The notes under the pieces were generated by a model that was not told where the DNA came from, searched no databases, and was given only the letters and a program-made list of their open reading frames with translations. Of a stretch of DNA of 64,000 bases, positions 53,974 to 63,392 are shown one piece after another; position 1 is the stretch's first letter; each line of letters starts with the position of its first letter. Both the position numbers and the translations under genes were made by a program. This DNA comes from Izhakiella capsodis (GTDB lineage Bacteria > Pseudomonadota > Gammaproteobacteria > Enterobacterales > Enterobacteriaceae), in contig NZ_FOVC01000011.1 of assembly GCF_900115045.1 (NCBI RefSeq), positions 1 to 64,000 on the forward strand. Direction: 5' to 3'.

Positions 53974-54967
53974 CCGGTCTGGGTTTGGTTTTTTTTAACG
54001 CCCGGCGTAGTGCTGACAGGCGAGTATCCACTTCGGGAAAGCGCATTTGCATCACTTTTTTGGCCGGGATGTCGCTTCCCTGACAGATCCTGGCTGCTAT
54101 TTTAATATCGCGCTTTAGCGCCGGTCCGTAGTGATAAAATCCGTGTACGGCCTTAGTCATATTTTTAATTTCATTAAAGCAGTTGAGCAGCATCCCGGCG
54201 GCCAGCTGGCGTAACAGCGGATCTTCGTCATGAGTCTGCGTGTAGGAAATCATCTTATTCAGCGCGAAGTGCAGATCATCAATGTCGCTTTTTTTTATGT
54301 TGCGAGTGATGCCCAATGCGTTATCGCGATAGTAATAAAGCGAGTTATTCAGATGCGCGATTTTTTGTGTCTTTAGATACTGGAAGGGCGCAAAAATAAC
54401 ATCTTCGTAACGACGACCCGCCTCGAAGCTATCGCCGTCGAGTAGCGTCTGGCGATATACACGACTCCACAGATGCCACATGGAGTGCTTAAATAGCGGC
54501 TTGAGACAAGAGAGCCCTTCAGCCTCAAAGTTATAAGGTACCCTGTCAGCTATTTCATTGATCGCCGCCACGGGTGGCGTATCGGTGAAGCGCTGATAGT
54601 TGAAATCAATCAAATCATCTTCATCAGCGCTTAGTAGCGGTTTTATTACCGCGTAATAGTTTTTGCTCAGGATGTCGTCGGCATCCAGAAAGGCAATGAA
54701 TTTTCCCGTTGCCTGCTGTAGACCAACGTTTCGTGCTATTGAGATCCCCTGATTATGCTGGTGGATAATTTTAACCTGAACATCAGAATTGGCGTTCAGA
54801 AAACCGCTGATGAGATGATTGGTATTATCGTTGGAGCCGTCATCTACCAGCACCACCTGTACATCCTGATCTATCTGACAAAAGAGCGACCCCAGGCAAT
54901 CGATGATAAAGCGTTCATCATTGTAAAAAGGAATGATGATGCTGAGTAAATGTGAATAATCTTTCAT
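53957..54967 (-). CDS. GT2 family glycosyltransferase in LPS locus
   Basis: 336 residues. It begins with LLSIIIPFYNDERFIIDCLG and carries the metal-binding GKFIAFLDADDILS near residue 90, then YEDVIFAPFQYLKT near 190. The C-terminus is basic (RRALKKTKPRPA) as in membrane-associated members. It presumably adds an outer-core sugar, but donor and linkage cannot be told. Its ATG overlaps the waaL stop (ATGA), so it is in the same operon. Confidence 0.82.
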   Translation of the reverse strand: MKDYSHLLSIIIPFYNDERFIIDCLGSLFCQIDQDVQVVLVDDGSNDNTNHLISGFLNANSDVQVKIIHQHNQGISIARNVGLQQATGKFIAFLDADDILSKNYYAVIKPLLSADEDDLIDFNYQRFTDTPPVAAINEIADRVPYNFEAEGLSCLKPLFKHSMWHLWSRVYRQTLLDGDSFEAGRRYEDVIFAPFQYLKTQKIAHLNNSLYYYRDNALGITRNIKKSDIDDLHFALNKMISYTQTHDEDPLLRQLAAGMLLNCFNEIKNMTKAVHGFYHYGPALKRDIKIAARICQGSDIPAKKVMQMRFPEVDTRLSALRRALKKTKPRPATSSV

Positions 54968-56226
54968 CAGCTGCTCTTCCTGCTGACACGCGGATCCTGA
55001 ATCATCAGAATGCTAAGCACGATCCCAAGGCAGTACATTAGCGTGCCTTGGGCACTGAAGAAAATGACGTCGCTCAGTCCGTAAACAATCAGCGACAGCG
55101 AAATAACCAGCAGAACGGGATTACGCTGTGGCCAAAAGCTGTGAGTAATCAGACACAGATACAATGCAAGCAATACCAGTACGCCAGGTATTCCTTTAAG
55201 CGAAAAGGCTTCCAGCACTTCATTATGCATATGCACGGTGAGGTAGGGCAGTACGCCGTAGAGTTCAGGATGCTTTTTAACCATCTGTTTGATGCTTTCA
55301 CCTCGCTGCTCTGCTGATTGCCCCATCAATGCTTCCAGGCCTGTATGCAAGGCAGCATACTGCATACTCATCCGGGAGATGATCGAGTTGTCGCCGGTTT
55401 TTTCGTGCCGCATGGCAATATTTTCCTGAAAATCTTTCACGCGGTCTTCAACCCTGGTTTTGAATATTACGCCACAGGAACCGATTAGCAGGGGAATTAA
55501 TATCAGCGTAATTACTTTATGCTTATTCGACAGCATGTGCTTTGATGCCAAAATGGTAACGAATGCCAGCACGGGGAAAGTGAGCATGGCTGCGCGGGTG
55601 CCTGTTAAAACCAGGGTGGTAAAAGTAATAAAAAATATTATTAGAAAAAGGGGTATACGGAGCCGCTTTTTTAATAGTAATACAGCGTTGAGGAACAGTA
55701 GGTTAACTACGGTAATAATATAAGCGGCAATAGTTGCCCGGTCGTAATTCAGCTCAACGCGAGCGATATGCATCACTATTCCCTGATACAGTGCATAAGC
55801 GTTAACCGCGATGCCCGCGACAATTGCCAGCACGGTAGTCTGTTTTTGCCAGGATCGCGGATCGTTGAGACTGAACGCCAGCAAAAAAGCGGTGGCAATC
55901 TGCAGCCTGCCAGTAGATTGATATTGGCGGTATAACACCACGTAGTCATCAGGCTGTTTGTAAATCGCAGTCCAGATGATACAAACGATACCTGTCAGCA
56001 GCATTGCGGCTGGCAATAGTAACTTTCTTTTATCTTTTATGTAGTATTCAAAATGCAGAATAAATGCCAGTAGTGAAATATAGGTGGCTAAATAATAAAA
56101 CTTAGCTCCGGTTTGAAAGTCAAAGGGCACGATAAGTAGTGCTATCGCACAGCTAAAATATATTAAGATGCTGAAAAAGAGATGAGGTGCCTCATCTTTG
56201 ATAGTAACAAACTTTCGTATATTCAT
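54967..56226 (-). CDS. waaL: O-antigen ligase WaaL
   Basis: 419 residues with about 11-12 hydrophobic segments and one large periplasmic loop (about 270-340), which holds HMHNEVLEAFSLKGIPGV, the typical O-antigen polymerase/ligase histidine region. It joins undecaprenyl-linked O antigen to the lipid A core in the periplasm. Sequence is poorly conserved in this family, so topology, loop motif and place in the locus carry the call. The ATG at 56226 is preferred over a TTG four codons earlier. It is notably AT-rich at its 5' end. Confidence 0.88.
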   Translation of the reverse strand: MNIRKFVTIKDEAPHLFFSILIYFSCAIALLIVPFDFQTGAKFYYLATYISLLAFILHFEYYIKDKRKLLLPAAMLLTGIVCIIWTAIYKQPDDYVVLYRQYQSTGRLQIATAFLLAFSLNDPRSWQKQTTVLAIVAGIAVNAYALYQGIVMHIARVELNYDRATIAAYIITVVNLLFLNAVLLLKKRLRIPLFLIIFFITFTTLVLTGTRAAMLTFPVLAFVTILASKHMLSNKHKVITLILIPLLIGSCGVIFKTRVEDRVKDFQENIAMRHEKTGDNSIISRMSMQYAALHTGLEALMGQSAEQRGESIKQMVKKHPELYGVLPYLTVHMHNEVLEAFSLKGIPGVLVLLALYLCLITHSFWPQRNPVLLVISLSLIVYGLSDVIFFSAQGTLMYCLGIVLSILMIQDPRVSRKSS

Positions 56227-56227
56227 A

Positions 56228-57394
56228 TTAATTACCAATAATACTCAGCAAAGCGTTATCAAAGTCTGTTTTAAACAGCAGATAATCAAAGTGTGTTACC
56301 GCGCGGTGTCTGGCATTATGACTCATACTCTGGTAAATCGCCGGGTCAGACAGGCGTTCTACGGCATCCGCGCACGACTGGTGAGAAAGCAATTTGGGGG
56401 GAGTCATGGTGTCAGTCAGCGGATCGTAAACTTCAAAGGGGAAGTCGACACGAATTCCACTCAGTTTTTCGTGTTCCTCAATTGATATGTCCGGAATAAG
56501 ACCTATGCCGCATTGATCGTGTTTAATAACTTCAGGCTGACCATCAATCATCGGGAATATAATGGGAATACCATAGTAAAGTGCTTCCATACATGATAGC
56601 CCAAAAGGTTCCGTAACGGGAGTGCTTACGTACAAGTCTGTGCGGTTATAAAAAACGGACATATCCTGTTGGAAACCGCTGAAAGTGACATGCTTGTCTA
56701 TTTTCAATCGCCGGGCCAGCGCGATAAAGGCGTCAAGGTCCGGGCCCTTACCGGCAATTTCCAGAGTGACGTCACATCCGCGATCGAGCAGTTCTTTCAT
56801 CATCAGCAGCGTGACGCTAATGCCCTTAAGGCTGACCTGACGTGAGGCCGTTCCAAGCCTGAGTGGTTTGCCCGGTCGCTGCGAATGGTCGCCGGTATGA
56901 GCCGGCGTCATGATGCGATTAATCACCACATAATGAGGGCAGGGCAAATTAAACCTTTGCTGCATAACCCGGCTGGAAGCGTGAGATGCTGAAATTACTC
57001 CATCCAGCTTAGTCATAAAGCCCAATGTTTTCTCGTTTTTAGGATAGCGCCATGAACAGCCATGATCGTAATACACTAATTTTGCGCGTTTGGGTTTATG
57101 AGTAAGTCCGGGGACGAGATCCCAGACAATAGCTACCTCGGCCTGGCTACGATTAATACGATGCTGAAGCAGGTATTTACGCAGAAACTGAGGTGCTTTC
57201 AGTTTGAAATGATTAAACAGACGATTAGCAAAGATGATCTTTTGCTGCGGAATTTGCTGCAAAATAGACGGATCGACTTTATTGCTGATGCAGATAACCT
57301 CGTCGTTGCCAGCAGAAAAGTCGTTAATATATTGAATAAATAAGCGCTCAACGCCGCCCATTTTCGCCAGATTGATAATATGCAGCTTCTTCAT
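56228..57394 (-). CDS. GT4 family glycosyltransferase in LPS locus
   Basis: 388 residues. It begins MKKLHIINLAKMGGVERLFI and has a GT-B fold, with GTASRQVSLKGISVTLLMM near residue 182 and the donor-site EPFGLSCMEALYYGIPIIFP near 273. It presumably acts on the outer core; wabK-type enzymes of Klebsiella are possible homologues but the match is not close enough to name. Overlaps waaC by four bases. Confidence 0.82.
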   Translation of the reverse strand: MKKLHIINLAKMGGVERLFIQYINDFSAGNDEVICISNKVDPSILQQIPQQKIIFANRLFNHFKLKAPQFLRKYLLQHRINRSQAEVAIVWDLVPGLTHKPKRAKLVYYDHGCSWRYPKNEKTLGFMTKLDGVISASHASSRVMQQRFNLPCPHYVVINRIMTPAHTGDHSQRPGKPLRLGTASRQVSLKGISVTLLMMKELLDRGCDVTLEIAGKGPDLDAFIALARRLKIDKHVTFSGFQQDMSVFYNRTDLYVSTPVTEPFGLSCMEALYYGIPIIFPMIDGQPEVIKHDQCGIGLIPDISIEEHEKLSGIRVDFPFEVYDPLTDTMTPPKLLSHQSCADAVERLSDPAIYQSMSHNARHRAVTHFDYLLFKTDFDNALLSIIGN

Positions 57395-58359
57395 TCCATC
57401 ACCTGCATTAACTTTTCGGCAACAGATTTCGCGGTGATACTGTTCATGTTATTTCCATGCGGAGAGCGGATGATATATTGATTTTTACCATAGCCGCCAA
57501 TCAGTCCCGGATCGGTCGGGCCATAGAGTGTAATATTAAGACGATCAAGCGCCGCGGTAAGGTGGCTCAGTCCAGTATCAACGGAGACGACCGCTTTGGC
57601 GCCAGCAAGATTTAGTGCAACCTGCTCAAGGGGCATTTTGGGCAATACTTCGGTGTAATCGAAACCTTCTGCCAGGCGCAGTGCGCGTTGGTATTCATGG
57701 GGCGATCCCCAGGGCAGTTTTATGCTGAGCCCGCTGTTGGCCATTAAGGCAATAAGCTCGCGCCAGTGTGACTCCGGCCAATGCTTATTATCTCTGGTGG
57801 TTGCATGAAGGAACATCAGGTAGCGGTTTGCATCTGTCGGCAGGTTGCTGAGAAAATGCCCGGCAATCGCATAATCACCCACTGTTTCTGGTTTTTCATA
57901 GTCAAGACTTTTGGCAAAAAGCTCGCGCATGCGCTCAACGGCATGCTGCTTTTTACTGATCTCATGGCGTTTGTCGTACCACCAGCTGGCAAATGATTCG
58001 CGCGCGCTGTTGCTATCCAGACCATGCTTTTCACCTTTCGCCAGTCGGGTAACCAGCGCGGCACTTTTGATAAGCCCCTGAGCATCAATGATTCGATCGT
58101 AACTCTGCAACTGGAGCTCACGTTTAAAGGTAACGCGCTCTTCGCGCGCCTGGCTACCAAACCAGTTTTTACGCCAGCGGCGGATAGCCACCGGAAGTAC
58201 GCGCTCAACGGCAGGATGCCAGCCTGGGATCTGGCTAAAATTTTCTTCTACAACCCAATCAAAGCGAATGTCTTTAACTGCGCACATTGCATCCGTCAGT
58301 GCTGGTAGGGTATGCAATACGTCTCCCATTGAGGAGGTTTTAACAATCAGAACCTTCAT
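57391..58359 (-). CDS. waaC: Heptosyltransferase I WaaC
   Basis: 322 residues. A GT9 enzyme that adds the first L-glycero-D-manno-heptose to Kdo. It begins MKVLIVKTSSMGDVLHTLPAL, as E. coli WaaC does, and has AKAVVSVDTGLSHLTAALD near residue 255 and ITLYGPTDPGLIGGYGKNQ. Overlaps waaF by four bases; hldD-waaF-waaC is the conserved inner-core operon. Confidence 0.96.
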   Translation of the reverse strand: MKVLIVKTSSMGDVLHTLPALTDAMCAVKDIRFDWVVEENFSQIPGWHPAVERVLPVAIRRWRKNWFGSQAREERVTFKRELQLQSYDRIIDAQGLIKSAALVTRLAKGEKHGLDSNSARESFASWWYDKRHEISKKQHAVERMRELFAKSLDYEKPETVGDYAIAGHFLSNLPTDANRYLMFLHATTRDNKHWPESHWRELIALMANSGLSIKLPWGSPHEYQRALRLAEGFDYTEVLPKMPLEQVALNLAGAKAVVSVDTGLSHLTAALDRLNITLYGPTDPGLIGGYGKNQYIIRSPHGNNMNSITAKSVAEKLMQVME

Positions 58360-59405
58360 TCATGCTCCGCACTGGGGGTCAGTAGGCTATCAAGCTCGGC
58401 GATAACCCGTTCGGGCTTAATATCGATCAAGCTTTGATGATAGCCCTCAAGGGCATTGCCTTTACGAATTTTATGATAACCGCTGATTAGACGGATTATC
58501 CGGGCCTTATCGGAAAGTGGTGGGGTAAAATCAGGGCTGGTGGGGCCATAAAGAGCAACCAGCGGTTTATTCAGCGCTGCGGCTATATGCATCAGGCCGG
58601 AATCGTTGCTTACCACGGCGTCACAATTCGCCAGCAGTAATATTGCTTGTTCCAGCTGCGTCTTACCCGCCAGATTATGGCACCAGGTGCGCAGCTTACC
58701 GGCCAGAGTCATTCGAATTTGTTCACCGGCCAGTTCGTCTTTCGCCGAGCCAAATATTACAACCTGCCAGCCGCGTTGAATGAGTTCGCCCGCCAGCGTG
58801 GCATAGTGATAATGTGGCCAGCGTTTGGCTGGCCCAAATTCTGCGCCGGGGCAAAAACCGATGATCGGTCTTTCGCCCTGAAGCCCAAATTGCGCGGCGG
58901 CTTCAATTTTCTCCTGTCTGCTGACCTCAAGTTTTGGCCAGAGTAGTTCAGGGAGGTCGCTGGCCTGCCGAATTTTATCCGCAGGACAGGCTAAGGCTGC
59001 ATAGCGTTGGACCATTAAAGGAAACGCGGTTTTATTAAGCTTACGGAGGTCGTTTAATAAACCGTAACGCATTTCACCGCGCCAGCCGGTACGCTGCGGA
59101 ATATCGGCAAAGAAAGGGACCAGCGCTGATTTAAATGAGTTCGGCAGCACGAAAGCGTGTTCATAGCCGCAGCCGCGCAGCGCGCTGCCGATACGGCGGC
59201 GCTCTCCCAGCCTCAGCGCACCGTGACTTAATGGCATATCTAGCGCCTGATTAACTTCCGGCATACGGGACAGTAATGGGCGGCACCAGGCCGGAGCCAT
59301 CACATCAATCACCCTGTCAGGCTGCTCAGCTTTAAGCATGCGATAAAGCGTCTGCGACATCATCATATCGCCTACCCATGAGGGGCCGATTATCAAAGCT
59401 TTCAT
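58356..59405 (-). CDS. waaF: Heptosyltransferase II WaaF
   Basis: 349 residues. A GT9 enzyme that adds the second heptose. It begins MKALIIGPSWVGDMMMSQTLY and shows IGFCPGAEFGPAKRWPHYHY near residue 183 and AVVSNDSGLMHIAAALNKPL near 263. Twelve bases after hldD, and followed by waaC with a four-base overlap. Confidence 0.97.
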   Translation of the reverse strand: MKALIIGPSWVGDMMMSQTLYRMLKAEQPDRVIDVMAPAWCRPLLSRMPEVNQALDMPLSHGALRLGERRRIGSALRGCGYEHAFVLPNSFKSALVPFFADIPQRTGWRGEMRYGLLNDLRKLNKTAFPLMVQRYAALACPADKIRQASDLPELLWPKLEVSRQEKIEAAAQFGLQGERPIIGFCPGAEFGPAKRWPHYHYATLAGELIQRGWQVVIFGSAKDELAGEQIRMTLAGKLRTWCHNLAGKTQLEQAILLLANCDAVVSNDSGLMHIAAALNKPLVALYGPTSPDFTPPLSDKARIIRLISGYHKIRKGNALEGYHQSLIDIKPERVIAELDSLLTPSAEHE

Positions 59406-59417
59406 TACTGAACCTCG

Positions 59418-60350
59418 TTATGCGCCGCGGTTCAGCCACGCCATATAGGCATAAACCCCTTCAGCGACAGTTTTGAATGGTTTGTCGTAGCCCGCTGCGC
59501 GCAGTTTAGTCAGATTGGCCAGTGTATAAGCCTGATAGCGGCCTTTCAGTTTGTCCGGGAAGGGTATGTATTCAACATCGCCTTTTTTATGAAAACCCAG
59601 GGTTGCGTCAGCTACGGCCTGGAAAGATTCAGCGCGCCCGGACCCGCAATTGAATATGCCTGATATAGCGTGCTCCCAGCACCAAAGATTGACGTTCACC
59701 ACGTCATCAACATGAATAAAGTCACGTTTGAAGTTTTCGCTGCCTTCGAAAAGCTTAGGATTCTCTCCTTTTAAAATCTGTTCGTTGAGATGAAAAGCGA
59801 CGCTGGCCATGCTGCCTTTGTGTCCCTCACGCGGCCCATAAACGTTAAAGTAGCGAAAACCGCACACCGGCGATTGAGCCTCAGGCAATATGTCGCGAAC
59901 GTAGTGATCAAACAGCATCTTGGAATAGCCGTAAACGTTCAATGGCTGCTCGTACTGGCGCTCTTCAATGAAGTTTTCATTGCGGCCGCCGTAGGTGGCT
60001 GCAGATGAGGCATAAAGAAAAGGGATCTGGCGTTCGAGGCAGTAATGGAGTAACTCTTTAGAGTACTGATAGTTGTTATCCATCATGTACTTACCGTCCC
60101 ACTCGGTTGTCGCGGAACAGGCCCCCTCGTGGAAAACGGCGTCAATATGACCAAAATCATCACCGGCAACAATGCTGGCAATGAAATCTTCTTTATCCAT
60201 GTAGTCTGCTATATCCAGATCCGCCAGATTGATGAATTTAGTGCCATCTTTCAGGTTATCTATCACCAGAATATCGCTGCGCCCCAAGTCATTCAGCTTT
60301 TTAACAATATTGCTGCCGATAAAACCGGCGCCGCCTGTGACTATAATCAT
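59418..60350 (-). CDS. hldD: ADP-L-glycero-D-manno-heptose-6-epimerase HldD
   Basis: 310 residues, as in E. coli. A short-chain dehydrogenase-type epimerase that makes the ADP-L,D-heptose used by WaaC, WaaF and WaaQ. The Rossmann motif is MIIVTGGAGFIGSNIV, the catalytic YGYSK lies near residue 140, and FLYASSAATYGG near 110. First gene of hldD-waaF-waaC. A sigma-32 promoter, known for E. coli hldD, could not be made out. Confidence 0.97.
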   Translation of the reverse strand: MIIVTGGAGFIGSNIVKKLNDLGRSDILVIDNLKDGTKFINLADLDIADYMDKEDFIASIVAGDDFGHIDAVFHEGACSATTEWDGKYMMDNNYQYSKELLHYCLERQIPFLYASSAATYGGRNENFIEERQYEQPLNVYGYSKMLFDHYVRDILPEAQSPVCGFRYFNVYGPREGHKGSMASVAFHLNEQILKGENPKLFEGSENFKRDFIHVDDVVNVNLWCWEHAISGIFNCGSGRAESFQAVADATLGFHKKGDVEYIPFPDKLKGRYQAYTLANLTKLRAAGYDKPFKTVAEGVYAYMAWLNRGA

Positions 60351-60816
60351 CTGCTTTACCTTAGATTACGGGAGTGAAAAAGGAGTTTTCACATGTTATA
60401 TGGCCACTATCATAGCATCTCATCTTTCTGCACACAGCCAGATGACTCTGCAACTGAAAGGATAGCGTTGGGATTATGCATAAACTTTTCTGGAATCATG
60501 TGATTTGTCATGATGATTTCTCGTTCATTTGCTGATCCTCCAGTGATAGTGGCTAAGCATTATCCTATAAATGAGGTTAAAAACGTGGGGAAGGAAATGC
60601 TACCAGCGTTTTTATCAACCGCCGGGCACTGCGTCTGAAGAGGGGGAGCGTGTTTTTGGAATATGGGGACGGCCATACTGGATAAGCGCACTTTCTCCGT
60701 AATACGTAATACAGGTGTAAATTATCAGGGCGGCTTTGCCTGATATCGGGTTATTCATGTCCGATGCGCTGCGATCCTGAAAGTCAGATAAATTTATTCT
60801 GAGCGAGTAATACCGT
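60351..60816. other. Intergenic between hldD and yibQ, kbl-tdh absent
   Basis: About 470 bases. E. coli has kbl and tdh (threonine breakdown) divergent from hldD here; nothing like them is seen. A short dyad CAGGGC...GCCTG lies near 60728-60744. The remainder shows no gene or RNA that I recognise; the hldD promoter should be within the 130 bases next to its start. Confidence 0.5.
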
Positions 60817-61776
60817 TCACGGCTGGCGAATTGCCTTGGCCTTCAGACTGTTTAAGTCGATATGCAGCCCGGAGAAGCAGGCAGCCACCTTTTGTAACAG
60901 GGGACTGGAGGAGAGGCTGTCACTGACCAATATGAGCGCCCGGCTAGCCGGAACCGGAGGAAGCGGGTGTTTAATCATGCAGGTCTGAACGCCACGGAAA
61001 GAATCATGCCGTTTGTTACCAGGAAGTTTGACCGGTGGCGCGTTATTCGCGCTTCGCGCCTCATTAAGTAATTGGCTGGGGGGCACCAACGTTATATCAG
61101 CGGGAAGTTTGGGTAGCATTTGCTGTAGCACGCGTAGGGTGTTGGTATGTGGATGACCAATTGCGATTGCCCAGCCGTCGCGCTCAGCCAGTCGCACCGC
61201 GCGTATCAACTGCTATCGGATTGATGCTTCACTCTGATTGTCATCGAGAAAAACGCGCCGTTTAATGACCTTAACATTTGTACCCGTAGCTGCACTGATG
61301 GCCTGACTGCTACCGATCGTCATGCTGTCGAGAAAATAGTAGTTATAGTGACTCAATACCTGCATGACTTTATGCATTCCCTCCAGGCTGGAGGTCATGG
61401 CGCTGCCCATATGATTATTCAGCCCCACGGCATAGGGAACTTTGCGCGTAGCGTCGTGAATGATGAGAGCAATTTCTTCCTGGCTCATGCCAGGACGCAG
61501 TGTGTCTTTTTCCAGCGGCTGTTTACTGAGGGGCGCCATGGGCAGATGAATAAGAACTTCCCGCCCCTGCTGGTGAGCTTGCATCGCCATCTGACGTGCC
61601 AACGGTGCATTGGGTAATATGGCAATCGAAATAGCGACAGGCAATTTAAGCACCTGATTCTCTTCTTTTTGCCGATAACCAACGTCATCAATTACCAGTG
61701 CCAGTTTGCCGGCCCAGGCATTGCCGCTTATCAGCAGAGCGACAAGCGCACTAAGCAATATACGTTGTTGCAGCAA
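60817..61776 (-). pseudogene. yibQ: Polysaccharide deacetylase-family gene yibQ, split by an amber codon
   Basis: The frame codes for YibQ (divergent polysaccharide deacetylase, DUF610) over about 319 codons but has an in-frame TAG at 61213-61215. The first part (187 residues) has a signal peptide MLQQRILLSALVALLISGNA, then KLALVIDDVGYR, VLIHLPMAPLSKQPLEKDT and FLDSMTIGSSQA. After the stop the frame goes on with QLIRAVRLAERDGWAIAIGH and ends normally. Position and length equal E. coli YibQ, where the TAG replaces a valine-like position. The gene overlaps no other and lies four bases after envC. Most likely a recent nonsense mutation; both halves are otherwise well kept. Read-through or a suppressor tRNA is possible but not shown. 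Confidence 0.9.
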
Positions 61777-61779
61777 ACC

Positions 61780-63081
61780 CTATTTTCCTAACCACGGTAG
61801 TGGATTGACTGCCTGTCCCTGGCGGCGAATTTCAAAATAGAGCGAAGGGGTGCCCCGACCGCCACTGGTGCCGACCCGTGCGATCGGTTGGCCTGCTGTA
61901 ACCTCTTCACCGACTTTCACCAGTGCGCTCTGGTTATAGCCGTAAAGGCTCATATCGCCTTTGCCGTGATCGATCACCACCACCAGACCGTAACCTTGCA
62001 GCCAGTCGGCCATCAGTACCCGTCCGGCAGCGATAGCGTGAACCTCGCTACCTTCCGGTGCGTCAATAACTAAACCTTTCCAGCGTAGCTCACCCTGTAA
62101 CAGTTCGCCGAAGCGATGGATGACAGTACCGCGTACCGGCCATACATCCTGTCCCGCAGGGCGACCCAGACCACCGATGCGCGACATCAAATTGCGCTCA
62201 CTGGCGGTTGGTTTATATGTTGAGCCTCTACGGCGAGCCTGTTCCTGACGTTTACGTATCTGCTCGGCTTCACGCGTCTCGCGCTCTGTGCGTGCACGCG
62301 CTTCCCGCTCGGCTTTGGCAATTTCATCCCGCAGTCGGCTTTCGTTCTCACGCATTTCGACCAGCTGGGCCTGATCTTTTTCAAGGGAGGCTTCCAATTT
62401 TGTCAGCGTGTACTTACGTTCTGTACGCGCTTCTTCCAGCCTTTTCCGCTGGTTCTGATGTTGTATGAGTAACGTTTTTTGTTGCTGAAGTTTATGAGTC
62501 AGCGTTGCTTTCTGTTCCGCCAGCTGTTGTCGGGTCTGCTGGAGCGCGGTAATTATCTTTTCACGGGCTCTATTGAGATAGCCAAAGTAGGCAAGGATGC
62601 GCTCACTGCGCAGACTTTCTTGACCGCTTAGCACCATCTGTAGCGCGCTGTGCTGCCCCTGGCGGAAAGCGGCATCGAGCTGTTGGGCGAGGATCGCTTC
62701 CTGTTGCTTCTGCTGTTTTTCCAGTCTGGCGATTGAGGCTGTCAGGTCGATGATATCTCTTCTCAAGCCATCCAGGGCAATTTGCGAATCACGCAGCTGG
62801 CGGCTCGCCAGTGCAATGACTTTTTCCTGGCTTTGTAGCTGTGTCAATAGCTTGCTACGCTGCTGTTTTTGTTGCTGAACGCGTTTTTCTTTATCTGCGA
62901 TGTTTTGCTGTATGGATTTAAGCTGTGCTTTATTATCAACGGCGGCGTTGGCGGAAAAAGAGCAGAGCAGAACCCCAGTAAAGATTGCACTGGCGCAAAA
63001 AGCGGACAATAGAGCACGTAACTGTGGTGAGTGACGTGGCGTCCTTGTCCTTGTTTTAGGTTGCGTCGCTTTAACCCTCAT
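61780..63081 (-). CDS. envC: Murein hydrolase activator EnvC
   Basis: 433 residues. A signal sequence (about 1-47, with a basic lead) is followed by a long coiled coil rich in Gln, Lys, Arg and Glu (about 50-280). A C-terminal LytM domain (about 310-433) contains GELLQGELRWKGLVIDAPEG, GYGLVVVIDHGKGDMSLYGY and PSLYFEIRRQGQAVNPLPWL. The LytM zinc ligands are degenerate, as in E. coli EnvC, which does not cut but activates AmiA and AmiB at the septum under FtsEX control. In E. coli gpmI lies upstream in the same operon; here it is missing. Confidence 0.95.
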   Translation of the reverse strand: MRVKATQPKTRTRTPRHSPQLRALLSAFCASAIFTGVLLCSFSANAAVDNKAQLKSIQQNIADKEKRVQQQKQQRSKLLTQLQSQEKVIALASRQLRDSQIALDGLRRDIIDLTASIARLEKQQKQQEAILAQQLDAAFRQGQHSALQMVLSGQESLRSERILAYFGYLNRAREKIITALQQTRQQLAEQKATLTHKLQQQKTLLIQHQNQRKRLEEARTERKYTLTKLEASLEKDQAQLVEMRENESRLRDEIAKAEREARARTERETREAEQIRKRQEQARRRGSTYKPTASERNLMSRIGGLGRPAGQDVWPVRGTVIHRFGELLQGELRWKGLVIDAPEGSEVHAIAAGRVLMADWLQGYGLVVVIDHGKGDMSLYGYNQSALVKVGEEVTAGQPIARVGTSGGRGTPSLYFEIRRQGQAVNPLPWLGK

Positions 63082-63392
63082 GGCGACGGATTATTTCACG
63101 TTGAATCAACTCTTACCAGCGATCTCACTACTCCGCTACTGATTTGCCTTAAAAAGAATCATTTTTTCTGCGTGGTTCGAACGCCAGTTTTTTGACTATA
63201 TTGCGTTACCGAAGAGGTATCAATTGGTGGATATTGATATTATGAACGGGTTTCTGTAACTGAACGAGTTTTGGAAATTGGGCTACAGAAAGTGTCACTC
63301 TCATTGCCGGATGGCTGTACATGCAGCGTCCGGAATGTATACTCAGAGCCTTTGATTTAGCTTATTAACCCTTTCGGGAGTTCTTACCCCTC
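63082..63392. other. Divergent promoter region envC / yibN
   Basis: 310 bases between two divergent start codons. E. coli has the 1.5-kb gpmI gene here; no fragment of it is recognisable. The region is AT-rich in the middle and should hold promoters for both genes; TTCGGGAG lies before the yibN start. Confidence 0.5.

Noticed and set aside
60351..60480. Heat-shock (sigma-32) promoter of hldD
   Set aside because: No convincing CTTGAA and CCCCAT-TA pair at proper spacing could be found.
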